From NCBI RefSeq assembly GCF_004563925.1, contig NZ_SPNJ01000002.1, forward strand, positions 620,001-684,000: a stretch of DNA of 64,000 nt. The letters run 5' to 3'. Both the position numbers and the translations under genes were made by a program. Shown piece after piece: positions 26,005 to 34,451 of this stretch (position 1 is the first letter of the stretch; each line of letters starts with the position of its first letter). The notes below the pieces were generated by a model that saw nothing but the letters and a program-made list of their open reading frames with translations, was not told the DNA's origin and made no database searches. Origin of the DNA: Herbaspirillum sp. 3R11. GTDB lineage: Bacteria > Pseudomonadota > Gammaproteobacteria > Burkholderiales > Burkholderiaceae_D.

Positions 26005-26772
26005 ATGCTGACCCGCACCTATTCCCTGCCGACGCGCGTCGCCTACGGCGTCGCCGGCGTGGTCCTGTTCGTGCTGCTGTGGAAAGCGGTCGGCGTGTTC
26101 GGCTGGGTCAATCCCGGCATCCTGCCGGATCCCTTCCTGCTGCCCGAAGCCTTCCGGCTGGAATGGGAAAGCGACCGGCTGTTGCCGGCGATCGGCTCCA
26201 GCATGATTCACTACGTGTGGGGACTGAGCCTCGGTGCGCTGGCGGGCATTGCAGTCGGCCTGGCTGCTGCGACAGTGCAGCGCTTCGACATGCTGCAAGC
26301 GTATGTGGCGCGCATCCTGCGGCCGATTCCGCCGTTGGCCTGGGTCGTGTTCGCCATTGCCTGGTTCAAGGTCAGTCACGCCGGGGCCGCCTTCGTGGTC
26401 GCCATCGGCGTGTTCTGGGTCAACTATTTCGCCACCTACAGCGCGGTGCGCAACATCGATCCGCGCTTCTATGAACTGGCGCGCAGCTTCGGCCAGGGGG
26501 GCTATTGGCGCCGCTCCGTCAGCATTACGCTGCCGGCGATCGCGCCGGGTTTGCTGGCCGGCATCCGCACCGGCATCGGCCAGGCCTGGATGACATTGAT
26601 CGCAGCGGAACTGCTCGGCGTCCCCGGCATGGGCCAGGAGATGAACGCCGCCGCCGGCGTCGGCGCCTACGATGCGGTGGTGGTCTACATGCTGGCGATT
26701 TCTGCGGTGTACGCCGCCACCGATCTGCTCTACGTCCTGTTCGAAAGAAAGGTGCTGGCATGGCGTCCGTAA
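26005..26772 (+). CDS. ABC-transporter permease (sulfonate/nitrate/taurine type)
   Basis: This is a 255-residue inner-membrane permease of the BPD_transp_1 family with about six helices. The EAA-type loop that contacts the ATPase reads ELARSFGQGGYWRRSVSITLPAIAPGLLAG. It starts 21 bases after the binding-protein gene. The ATPase gene begins inside its last codons, so assembly of the importer is translationally coupled. Confidence 0.92.
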   Translation: MLTRTYSLPTRVAYGVAGVVLFVLLWKAVGVFGWVNPGILPDPFLLPEAFRLEWESDRLLPAIGSSMIHYVWGLSLGALAGIAVGLAAATVQRFDMLQAYVARILRPIPPLAWVVFAIAWFKVSHAGAAFVVAIGVFWVNYFATYSAVRNIDPRFYELARSFGQGGYWRRSVSITLPAIAPGLLAGIRTGIGQAWMTLIAAELLGVPGMGQEMNAAAGVGAYDAVVVYMLAISAVYAATDLLYVLFERKVLAWRP

Positions 26773-27500
26773 TCGAATTCGACCAGTTGGCCTATTCGCA
26801 TCCGGGCGCGACCACGCCGGTCATCCGGGACTTGTCACTGGACATCGAGGCGGGCAGTTTCGTCGCCATTGTCGGCGGTTCAGGCGTCGGCAAGTCGACG
26901 CTGCTGCGCACTGCTGCGGGTTTGCTGACGCCGGACTCCGGCGAGATGCGCTTCAATCTGCCACAACGTCCCGGCCGGCGCCGGCGCGCCATCGTGTTCC
27001 AGGACAGCCGCCTGCTGCCATGGCGCACCGTCGACGCCAACATCGCCTATGGCCTGGAGACGCTGGGCATCGACAAGCAGGAAAGCGCTGCGCGCGTGGC
27101 CGAGGCATTGCAATTGACCGGCCTCGCAGACTTGCACGACCGCTGGCCGCACCAACTCTCCGGCGGCCAGGCGCAACGGGTCGGCATCGCACGCGCACTG
27201 GCGGTCAAACCGGACATCCTGCTGATGGACGAGCCGTTCAGCGCGGTCGACGCGCTGACCCGACGCAACCTGCAAACTGAACTGATCCGCATCTGGCAGG
27301 CGACTAATTCAGCCGTCATGTTCGTCACCCACGATATCGAGGAAGCGGTGTACCTGGCCGACCGCGTCGTGGTGCTAGGCAATCGTCCGGCCACCGTGGT
27401 GGAAAACCTGCACATCGATCTGCCGCGTCCGCGCGATCGCAACGCTGCCGAATTTGCTCAATACGTCACGCATCTTTCGTCGTGGCTGGGCGTGGAATAG
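26760..27500 (+). CDS. ABC-transporter ATPase (sulfonate/nitrate/taurine type)
   Basis: This is a 246-residue ATPase starting at the ATG 26760, which overlaps the permease end by 13 bases. It has Walker A GGSGVGKST, Q-loop in VFQDSRLLPW, signature LSGGQAQRVGIARAL, Walker B ILLMDEPFSAVD and switch His in FVTHDIEEA. It is a complete SsuB/TauB/NrtD-like subunit that powers the importer encoded just upstream. Confidence 0.94.
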   Translation: MASVIEFDQLAYSHPGATTPVIRDLSLDIEAGSFVAIVGGSGVGKSTLLRTAAGLLTPDSGEMRFNLPQRPGRRRRAIVFQDSRLLPWRTVDANIAYGLETLGIDKQESAARVAEALQLTGLADLHDRWPHQLSGGQAQRVGIARALAVKPDILLMDEPFSAVDALTRRNLQTELIRIWQATNSAVMFVTHDIEEAVYLADRVVVLGNRPATVVENLHIDLPRPRDRNAAEFAQYVTHLSSWLGVE

Positions 27501-27517
27501 GACTAACAGAGATCACC

Positions 27518-27817
27518 ATGGAAAACCTGCGATTGATCATTCACGCTCCCACCGCTGGCGCCCTTGAGCGCGGCCGCCGCAACCTCGCCAATCTGTTGAA
27601 GCAAGCGCCCACCGCACAGGTCGAGCTGGTGATCAACGCCGGCGCAGTCGCTGCCGCGCTGGATGCACCGTCGCCGTTCGACAGCCATTTACGCGTCTGC
27701 CGCAACACGCTGGAAGCCAACCAGCTCAACGCGCCGGAAGGCGTGAGTGTGGTGCCTGCTGCGGTCTTGCATATTGCGCAGCGTCAGGCGGAGGGATGGG
27801 CTTACATGCGGGCGTAA
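27518..27817 (+). CDS. DsrE/DsrF-like small protein
   Basis: This is a 99-residue protein of DsrE-like fold (NLRLIIHAPTAGALERGRRNLANLL, VELVINAGAVAAAL, LRVCRNTLEANQLN). The Cys in LRVCRNTL sits where DsrE-family proteins carry their sulfur-binding Cys. It lies 17 bases after the ATPase gene, so it is the fourth gene of the importer operon. This suggests that the imported compound releases or carries sulfur. The start at 27518 (MENLRL) follows the usual family start. Confidence 0.78.
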   Translation: MENLRLIIHAPTAGALERGRRNLANLLKQAPTAQVELVINAGAVAAALDAPSPFDSHLRVCRNTLEANQLNAPEGVSVVPAAVLHIAQRQAEGWAYMRA

Positions 27818-27835
27818 GCCGTGAGAGAGAGAAAT

Positions 27836-27857
27836 CTACCTGAACAGGTGGTTTTTT
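27836..27857 (+). terminator. Probable Rho-independent terminator of the ABC/DsrE operon
   Basis: The stem ACCTG-AA-CAGGT (27838-27849) is followed by GG and six T. The stem is short, with a two-base loop that would open to a larger one, so this is a weak but well-placed terminator. Confidence 0.55.
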
Positions 27858-27964
27858 CTTTGAATGCTTTGGATGTGCACGCACTCAAACTATCCGCGTG
27901 GCTTAAAACTGAATCGACAAAAATCTGAAAAACAAAAGCACAGTCTCAGGCAGTTGCATCCAGT

Positions 27965-29353
27965 TCAGAGGAAGTTAATCAGAGCGAGTAGGGTCACGAC
28001 CACGAACGATACGGCCAACACCACCATTTGAATCCAACGTCGATCCGAGGAGGCTCCTGCAGGAGATAGCCGTACAGCCATCTCAATCTTCCCGGGGGAT
28101 GCCATCAGCAGGAATGCAGCTGCGACGTTATGTACTGCCATGAAAAACAAGACGTCAACACCCAACGAGCGCGCGATTTCACTTTGGGTGGAAGCAAACA
28201 TCGCGTTGGCGCCGCTATTTGAACCAGTGACGAAACCTCCCAAGGCGCCCACAAATGGGGCCGCAACAAGATAGGCTGAACCTGTGTCGGAGAGTGCCTT
28301 GGCAAGATATGCGGCCATGCCCGAGACGGCCATCAGGACACCCAGCAAGATAAACAGGCCCGTCACAGGCGCTACTTGCAGCCAGGACGACATTGCGCGT
28401 TGGACTGGTTGTATCGCCGGCCTTCCGCGCGCAAACCACAGCGTTGCGATGAAGAGCCACAGAGCAGGCGAACCAAGGTAGTGCCAGTTATCTGAAAGGC
28501 CAAGCACTTTTACCACCGATCCTGCGGCCAGAACTCCACCTAGCAGAACTGTATAAGCACCAAGAGCCCTGCGGCCGGTCTTGCTCAATGGAGCCTTGCC
28601 TTGATGACGGCCGCGCAAGAGGTGCAGCAAAATCATGACCAGAGCGCCCAAGGCCCCCGCCGGAGCAGTCCCGAAGGCCCAGTTCATTGTGGTTACGGCA
28701 ATGGTGAAGGCGATCCCCGACAGCGCTCCATATAAGACTGCGACCTTGCGCTTTCCAGGCGGACTTGCGAGCCAGGCAGCAGCAATACCCGTCACGGAAA
28801 AAGGTACCAGGCTGAGCACCGCAGACATCACGCCGAGGTCATGGAACGACAGCCTCGACATCGTCGAGGCGATCAGTGTTCCCGGGCCCATGGAGCCCCA
28901 TGGTACTGCGCACAAACCGAGCAAGCCAATGACGGCTACCTTGCGAGCGGAAAGATCAAAATGAGCCAGTAACGGGATGCCAATAGTTACGCCGATACCG
29001 AAACCCGTCAGCGACTCGGAGAAAGGAGTGATGCCGTGTACGACCAGGAGCACCGCGCCAACTCCCTGGCCGGCCCAACTTTGAATCCAGCGGGCCAGGT
29101 CTGCCTGGGCGCCAGCTTCACGCAACACTTCAGATAAAAAAAGGCCGCCAGCAACAATCAGCAAGACTTCCACCAAAATCGGAGTCCAGCGCACGGCCGC
29201 AGGCAGCATGCTTTCCGCCGGGATAGGGAAGGCTATCAAGATAGCCAGCATTGCAGAGCCTGCACCGAGCAAGGCTGCGTGAAGAGACCGCGCTCCGCAA
29301 GCCAGGGCGGTAATGGTCGAGAGGACCGGAAGGACACTGAGAAAAGCGATCAT
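27965..29353 (-). CDS. L-lactate permease family (LctP) transporter
   Basis: This is a 462-residue inner-membrane carrier with about 12 hydrophobic segments. LctP-family hallmarks are ESLTGFGIGVTIG, LCAVPWGSMGPGT and GFVTGSNSGANAMFASTQSEIA. It is shorter than typical LctP (about 550 residues), so the substrate may be another short organic acid. It lies 34 bases downstream of the 79-residue unknown and the EAL protein on the same strand. GC content looks lower here than in the preceding 25 kb. Confidence 0.82.
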   Translation of the reverse strand: MIAFLSVLPVLSTITALACGARSLHAALLGAGSAMLAILIAFPIPAESMLPAAVRWTPILVEVLLIVAGGLFLSEVLREAGAQADLARWIQSWAGQGVGAVLLVVHGITPFSESLTGFGIGVTIGIPLLAHFDLSARKVAVIGLLGLCAVPWGSMGPGTLIASTMSRLSFHDLGVMSAVLSLVPFSVTGIAAAWLASPPGKRKVAVLYGALSGIAFTIAVTTMNWAFGTAPAGALGALVMILLHLLRGRHQGKAPLSKTGRRALGAYTVLLGGVLAAGSVVKVLGLSDNWHYLGSPALWLFIATLWFARGRPAIQPVQRAMSSWLQVAPVTGLFILLGVLMAVSGMAAYLAKALSDTGSAYLVAAPFVGALGGFVTGSNSGANAMFASTQSEIARSLGVDVLFFMAVHNVAAAFLLMASPGKIEMAVRLSPAGASSDRRWIQMVVLAVSFVVVTLLALINFL

Positions 29354-29387
29354 GGAATTTATTTCTTGCTTGCAGTGATAGCGAATT

Positions 29388-29627
29388 CTATTTTGAAACG
29401 ACGCTTGCGGTCAGGGCATCGCGAAACGGGGAGAATTGCTTTCCCAGAAGCATGGCGTATTCTTCCGGGCTTACCAATTCGGACGGCGGCAGGGCTGCCT
29501 CTGCCTTGTCAAGAAGAGCAAGGGTCGTTGCTGCGACCTCACGCGGTAGTGAAGCACACAGCGCCACCATCATTGCCTCCATGGTTTTAATTTTTGCCAC
29601 GTAATGCTCAATCTTCAGTTCAGACAT
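29388..29627 (-). CDS. Small unknown protein (79 aa)
   Basis: This is a 79-residue helical protein with no recognised family (IEHYVAKIKTMEAMMVALCASLPREV, ending FRDALTASVVSK). The ATG overlaps the end of the EAL gene by 13 bases and AAAGAG precedes it, so it is probably a real coupled gene. It could be a partner or regulator of the EAL protein or of the transporter that follows; nothing in the sequence decides. Confidence 0.55.
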   Translation of the reverse strand: MSELKIEHYVAKIKTMEAMMVALCASLPREVAATTLALLDKAEAALPPSELVSPEEYAMLLGKQFSPFRDALTASVVSK

Positions 29628-31438
29628 ATTGCTCTTTCATTTTTTACTGCATAGGTGTTTCGAACAAATTCCTCGATTTCTTTCGCGATCAGGGGGCGTG
29701 ACAGTAAATAGCCCTGGACCTCATCGACACCCCATGTCTGCAACAAGCGCAGCGTGGAAGACATTTCCACGCCTTCAGCGACAATTCGGTATTGCAGTTG
29801 CTTGGCCAATTCAATCAAGGAGCGGACAACGCGTCCTGCCCTTGGATTCGTATCAATTTCGCTGATCAGCGATCTGTCGATCTTGATCACGCTGGCAGGT
29901 ACTTCCTGGAGGTAAGCGAAGTTGCTGTAGCCTGTTCCAAAATCATCGAGTGCTATCTGAATGCCAAATCTGCGGATGCGATTCAAGGTGTCGAGGACAT
30001 CTGCACCGTCCATCCAGACGCCTTCCGTGCATTCGATTTCAATTTCATCCGGATAGATATCGTGGCGCAGGCAGGCATGCTGGATGCGCTCGACGATGTC
30101 ATCTTCTTCAAAATTCCTGGGTGAAAGATTGATCGCGACTTTCAGATGCAGCCCTATCTCTTTCCACTCGCGTATCTGACACAATGCTGCGTCCAGTACC
30201 CAATTCGTCAAGGGTTTGATGAGGGCGGTTTTCTCTACCAGCGGCACAAACTCAGCGGGAGAAATCGGACCGAATTTTTTATGGGTCCAACGCAACAAGG
30301 CCTCGACGGAGTCATATCTTCCGGTCGCGAGGTCCAGCTTCGGTTGATACTCCAGCCTGAAATCGCCGTCGCGGATCGCCGAGTGAATATCCGTCAGCAA
30401 GGTAAACGAACGCTGGAGCGAGATGTCGCACGTTATATCGTAGTTGCACCAGCGTTGCTTTCTGATGAATGCCTGGTGGGCCGCCGCCAAGGCTTTTCTT
30501 GTCACGTCCTGAATTTCAACGGCCTCGATCTCAAATTCAACCAAACCACCATAACTGAGCAGGTTCAGCGGAATATTGGCGCTCTCAACCGGATCTGAAA
30601 AATTCTTGTGCAGGCTCCGAACGAAGTCCCTGAAGCCGGCCGTATTGCCATCGATAGAAAGTAGCGCAAACTGGTTGTCGTTGAGATGGTAAATATCAGC
30701 CCTTCCCCGGCATATCTTTCTGATCTTGTGCGCCACGTTACGCATCAGCACGTTGTAGCCGTCTACTCCGAGAAAGCCGGCAATTTTCATCGCGGTTCCC
30801 AGATCCGGCATATCGATATGGACCAGAATGCGGCGGCCTTTGCTCGCTTGAGAGGAGAGCGCCTTGAGGTCTTCTTCCAACTGATAGTTGTTCGGCATTC
30901 CACTCAAAATATTGACCCGGCCGACGGCGCGCCTCAGACCAATATGCGCAATCACGAGCTCCGCCAGTTCTCTGAGCGTATTCTGTTGTTCTTCGGTCAG
31001 GTCGCGAGGATATGTATCCATGACGCAGAGGGCGCCAATAACGAATCCCTGGTTGGTGATCAGCGGCGCGCCGGCGTAAAACCGGACCTTCAAATCACCC
31101 GTGACAGCGGGATTGTTTTTGAATCTGTCGTCCGTCAACGCATCTTGAACGACGAAGACATCGGCAGCATCCACGGTGTGGGTACAAAATGATTTCTCGC
31201 GCGGCGTCTCTTCCTTCATGAAGCCGAAGGTCGATTTCAATTGCTGCACCGTGCTGTCTATCAGGGATATATAGGCGAATGGGGCGTTGAAATGGAGCGC
31301 GACGAGTCGTGTGATGCGATTCAGATCTTCATCCGAATTGCCCTCCAGAATCTCCAGTTCATGAAGGGCATTCAGCCGATCCGCCTCGGCGGGCAATGTA
31401 TTTTTTTCGCCGCACAACGTGGTTGTTTTGTCTTGCAT
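29615..31438 (-). CDS. GAF - degenerate GGDEF - EAL signalling protein
   Basis: This is a 607-residue cytoplasmic protein. Residues about 25-170 are a GAF sensor domain (FNAPFAYISLIDSTVQQLKS, SFCTHTV). Residues about 180-325 are a GGDEF-like domain that has lost the GGDEF motif (the site reads LNDNQFALLSID). Residues about 350-595 are an EAL phosphodiesterase with EALLRW at 379-384 and LDDFGTGYSN. By family knowledge it should hydrolyse cyclic di-GMP, with the GAF domain sensing a ligand or redox state. It heads a transcript with the 79-residue gene and the LctP-type permease. Confidence 0.9.
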   Translation of the reverse strand: MQDKTTTLCGEKNTLPAEADRLNALHELEILEGNSDEDLNRITRLVALHFNAPFAYISLIDSTVQQLKSTFGFMKEETPREKSFCTHTVDAADVFVVQDALTDDRFKNNPAVTGDLKVRFYAGAPLITNQGFVIGALCVMDTYPRDLTEEQQNTLRELAELVIAHIGLRRAVGRVNILSGMPNNYQLEEDLKALSSQASKGRRILVHIDMPDLGTAMKIAGFLGVDGYNVLMRNVAHKIRKICRGRADIYHLNDNQFALLSIDGNTAGFRDFVRSLHKNFSDPVESANIPLNLLSYGGLVEFEIEAVEIQDVTRKALAAAHQAFIRKQRWCNYDITCDISLQRSFTLLTDIHSAIRDGDFRLEYQPKLDLATGRYDSVEALLRWTHKKFGPISPAEFVPLVEKTALIKPLTNWVLDAALCQIREWKEIGLHLKVAINLSPRNFEEDDIVERIQHACLRHDIYPDEIEIECTEGVWMDGADVLDTLNRIRRFGIQIALDDFGTGYSNFAYLQEVPASVIKIDRSLISEIDTNPRAGRVVRSLIELAKQLQYRIVAEGVEMSSTLRLLQTWGVDEVQGYLLSRPLIAKEIEEFVRNTYAVKNERAICLN

Positions 31439-31615
31439 TGAAATTCCTTGCAGAGATCCGGAACACCTGCCTTGAGCTGGACCCCGATCTTTTGGTTACG
31501 TCATATGCTTATAGATTGGAAGGCTCTTGCGATCGCATTGCTGCATTTGCCCGGCAATGGAAAGTGGATCAGTTGGATAGAAAAATTCGGCGAGAAAAGG
31601 AACACTCACAATGCA

Positions 31616-31647
31616 AAATGCCCAGGAAAATAATCTGCCGGGCATTT
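31616..31647 (-). terminator. Hairpin downstream of the exported cupin gene
   Basis: AAATGCCC (31616-31623) and GGGCATTT (31640-31647) are perfect arms with a 16-base loop. On the minus strand the stem ends in TTTTG. It lies 50 bases after the cupin stop and probably ends that transcript. Confidence 0.5.
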
Positions 31648-31696
31648 CGCTTGTGAGGGCGGTGACGACACTTGCCGCCCAACTGTGCATCGTTGA

Positions 31697-32152
31697 TTAT
31701 TTGCTCAGCACATAATCAAATTTGCCCGGTTGCACGAGGAAGAACAAGCAGTCGGTGTCCGAGATGCACTCCGTCACATGCGACTCTTCACCGCGTTGAA
31801 ACCAGTAGGAACCTACCGGAAGCGGAACCGCTTTCCCACCGGCTTGATAGTTGGCGCCGACACCCTTCAATACCACGGCATAGTAGTCCTCGGTGTGCGT
31901 ATGCGGAGCGCTCTTGAAGCCGGCCGGTGCGCGAACGAAAGTACCGTGACGTCCATTTGCCAAATTGCCATAGGCCGGACCTGCCTTGAGCTCCTTGCCA
32001 TCCGACTTCACGCCGGTGTCAACGAACTTGATGTCGCCGGCGGGAACGCTCACCGACGGGCCTTCGTGCACAGGCTTCTTGTCCGCGGCGCTTGCGACGA
32101 TGGAAACACCGAAAGCCAGCCCCATTGCAATGATTACTTTTTTCATGTTCAT
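31697..32152 (-). CDS. Exported cupin protein (DUF4437-like)
   Basis: This is a 151-residue protein with a signal peptide (KKVIIAMGLAFGVSIVASA, cleaved near residue 22) and a single cupin domain. Metal ligands are visible in APHTHTEDYYAVVLKG, and a second histidine in GEESHVTEC. Two Cys in ECISDTDCLFF may form a disulfide in the periplasm. The enzyme activity is unknown. It follows the GlcG/HbpS-like gene after 125 bases, and both are exported. Confidence 0.8.
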   Translation of the reverse strand: MNMKKVIIAMGLAFGVSIVASAADKKPVHEGPSVSVPAGDIKFVDTGVKSDGKELKAGPAYGNLANGRHGTFVRAPAGFKSAPHTHTEDYYAVVLKGVGANYQAGGKAVPLPVGSYWFQRGEESHVTECISDTDCLFFLVQPGKFDYVLSK

Positions 32153-32277
32153 GATAGTTTTTGATATAAAAATGATGTTGAATGATCGTGACAGTCACGG
32201 ATCATGATTGCTCATCAGCGTCGTGATTGAGGAGGGTAAATACCAACCCACCTACCCACCCATCAGTCCACGCCGAT

Positions 32278-32886
32278 TTACTTCTTCAGAAGCGCGGCCA
32301 CTTTAGCCACACCTGCCTGAGCGCAGACTTCGTCCTTGTCACCGCCAGGTGAGCCGCCTACACCGAGCCCGGCAATGGTTTCGTCTCCCACCTTGAATGC
32401 CACCCCGCCCGGCAATGCCGTGACATTGGGCGTGCTTGCCAGCGACTGTGCCAGCAGAGGCGGATACTTCGACAGAACACCGATATAGCCGCTGGTCGTA
32501 TCGACATGGAAGATCGGCCCCATCGTCACGACCGTATAGGCCTTGCGGAAACTGCTGTCCTTGGTGTGAATTACCGCATGGTCGCCGCGCAGAACGACTT
32601 GTGGGGTTCCCGACACGTCGACAACCGTCGCAGTCACGTCATAGCCATTTGCTTTGCATGTATCCACCGCTGTTTGAGCTGCAATAATTGCCGTGCTCAA
32701 CGGCAGGGTCTTGCCGCTGACCGACACCTGTGCCTGAGCCGGTGTCTGAGAGATCAGGGCAATAAGTGCCACCATAACGGTCAATGATGCGACCCCTACG
32801 CCAAGTTTTTCTTGTAGGCTGGCAGTGTCCAATCGGTTTCCTGATCTGCTGCCAGTGCGGCGTGTAATTTTTTTCATGATTTTCAT
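32278..32886 (-). CDS. Exported GlcG/HbpS-family protein
   Basis: This is a 202-residue protein of the heme-degrading/GlcG (HbpS-like) family. The domain starts with LPLSTAIIAAQTAVDTCKANGY and includes VTATVVDVSGTPQVVLRGD and the ending IAGLGVGGSPGGDKDEVCAQAG. The long basic N-terminus (KKITRRTGSRSGNRLD) precedes a hydrophobic segment ending near AQAQ, so export or membrane anchoring is likely. HbpS proteins bind heme or other small ligands. It precedes the exported cupin. Confidence 0.82.
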   Translation of the reverse strand: MKIMKKITRRTGSRSGNRLDTASLQEKLGVGVASLTVMVALIALISQTPAQAQVSVSGKTLPLSTAIIAAQTAVDTCKANGYDVTATVVDVSGTPQVVLRGDHAVIHTKDSSFRKAYTVVTMGPIFHVDTTSGYIGVLSKYPPLLAQSLASTPNVTALPGGVAFKVGDETIAGLGVGGSPGGDKDEVCAQAGVAKVAALLKK

Positions 32887-33414
32887 ATTTCAGTTATCTC
32901 GCATGGGTTGATTTGAGCGGCATGAAGAGTCAACAAACGAAACACCGATTGCGCGTCTGCCCAATCATCTGAGCTGATCGGTCGTCTGGTTTCGCTTAAT
33001 CTCTTTGCCTGAAATGAATCATGCTCTGAATCGTTTTAAAACAGAATCATGCAAACGCGAGAATCATTTCCTCAGAAAATGATTAGATTGCGGGGATCTG
33101 CAAGAGGGCGCAGCTGGTCGATTTGTTCTTGGCCTGGCGACACCCGATTGAATCAAGAAAGGCGGTGCATGAGTCCGCCTCTGCAATGGCGAAGTAGGCG
33201 TCATGATCGTTTTTCGCCATATTCAATAGGGGGATGCGCAGCATGCAAACGCACCGGCGCCTGATGGGAATCAGAACTCAGGTGGCGGGCAACGGCGTCT
33301 GTACGTTCGTCAGAAAGGGAGGGGAGTCAAACTGCGTCGGAGTAATCCGACAGGAGGAAAAACGTTGCCGGTGATCCGGGCACACCCGCGATGTCGAATA
33401 TACGTCCGGGGCGT
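32887..33414. other. 528-base spacer with repeated GAATCAT and an inverted repeat; no gene seen
   Basis: This stretch lies between the LysR stop and the GlcG/HbpS-like start. No convincing coding frame was found. GAATCATGC occurs at 33016-33024 and 33044-33052, and GAATCAT again at 33061, beside the inverted repeat at 33062-33084. This is probably the regulated promoter region of the exported-protein operon. Confidence 0.5.
33062..33084. promoter_or_regulatory. Inverted repeat AATCATTT/AAATGATT
   Basis: The 8-bp arms (33062-33069 and 33077-33084) are perfect with a seven-base spacer. With the two upstream GAATCATGC copies this forms a cluster of like half-sites about 180-270 bases before the GlcG/HbpS-like gene. 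It could be a binding site for the LysR protein encoded at 33415. Confidence 0.4.
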
Positions 33415-34344
33415 TCAATCAGAAGGAATGCGCCCGAATTCAGCAAGCAACTCGCGGAGTTGCGGTACCGCATAGTCAATGAAGCGGCGCAGCTTTGCCG
33501 GCATCGCTTCCCGGGAAAGAAAAACCACATGAACCGGAATCGGTTCAACCTCAAACTCTTGCAAGACATATTTCAATTTCCCGGCCTTTACCGCGTCGTG
33601 CACATCATGCTCAAGGATGAAGGTCACGCCGATGCCTGCGATAGCGGCATCAACTGCGGCATCCGGCGACGAAACGAGTAAGCGCGGTACATCTGAAACG
33701 GTGTACGTTTGCCCCGTATCCTGACTACGGTAGCGCCATGGAGAGAGACTTGGACTATCGAATACGACGCAAGGAAACTTGCTCAAATCCTCCGGCGTCT
33801 CGGGCCGACCATGTTTGTCCAGAAGTGCCGGGCTGGCTACGGTCACCACACGCAATGCCCCCACCCGCGTAGCGACCAAACTGCTGTCGCGAAGCTTGCC
33901 TACACGGATGGCCACATCGGCGTGTACGTCGATCAGGTCAATGATGCGATCGGACTGCACCAGCCGGATTCGAATCTCAGGATACAGCGCGAGAAACTGA
34001 TTGATGACCGGCAGCACCCGCAAACGCGCCACTTGCACAGGTGAGGTGACAACCAGCTCTCCCCGTGGGGTCGTGAATTCACCGGCGGCACGCCGCTCCA
34101 GTTCGTCCACGTCTTCGAGGATTCGCTTTGCCGCGGCGACATACTCAACGCCCGCTTCGGTCAGCGCGAGCTTCCTTGTTGTCCTGATGATCAGTCTCGT
34201 CCCCACCATCGCTTCAAGGTCGCTGACGTTCCTGGTGAGCGTGGGAGCCGATACATTCAATTTTCTGGCCGCGGCCGACAAGCTACCTTCCTCAACCGAG
34301 GCCACCAACATCGCCATCGCTTCTAGTCGGTCCACGTGATGCAC
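33415..34344 (-). CDS. LysR-family transcriptional regulator
   Basis: This is a 309-residue LysR protein of the CrgA-like group. Its winged helix at about 8-65 reads LVASVEEGSLSAAARKLNVSAPTLTRNVSDLE, and the effector domain follows from about 90. The start codon is GTG (34344), with another GTG three codons later. It lies downstream of an SDR gene on the same strand. A LysR-like box in the SDR promoter and a half-site cluster before the GlcG/HbpS gene suggest it acts on both sides. Confidence 0.9.
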   Translation of the reverse strand: MHHVDRLEAMAMLVASVEEGSLSAAARKLNVSAPTLTRNVSDLEAMVGTRLIIRTTRKLALTEAGVEYVAAAKRILEDVDELERRAAGEFTTPRGELVVTSPVQVARLRVLPVINQFLALYPEIRIRLVQSDRIIDLIDVHADVAIRVGKLRDSSLVATRVGALRVVTVASPALLDKHGRPETPEDLSKFPCVVFDSPSLSPWRYRSQDTGQTYTVSDVPRLLVSSPDAAVDAAIAGIGVTFILEHDVHDAVKAGKLKYVLQEFEVEPIPVHVVFLSREAMPAKLRRFIDYAVPQLRELLAEFGRIPSD

Positions 34345-34429
34345 CCAAAAAAAATATAAAGAATCAATTCTAACCCCAGCTTGTCTGATTCAGTCCGGAA
34401 CCCATCCGCCAGGACGGGATCCGGTTTGT

Positions 34430-34446
34430 CGCGACATAGTGTCGCG
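34430..34446 (-). terminator. Short hairpin after the SDR gene
   Basis: CGCGACA-TAG-TGTCGCG (34430-34446) is a perfect 7-bp hairpin starting 6 bases after the SDR stop. A second imperfect stem with GGATCCGG/CCGGAACC-type arms follows at 34395-34424. Together they could end the SDR transcript before the LysR gene. Confidence 0.45.
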
Positions 34447-34451
34447 GCACA

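Noticed and set aside
33049..33264. Small plus-strand frame of 71 residues in the 32887-33414 spacer
   Set aside because: No ribosome site, Arg/Ser/Cys-rich composition and no similarity that I recognise; it overlaps operator-like repeats.
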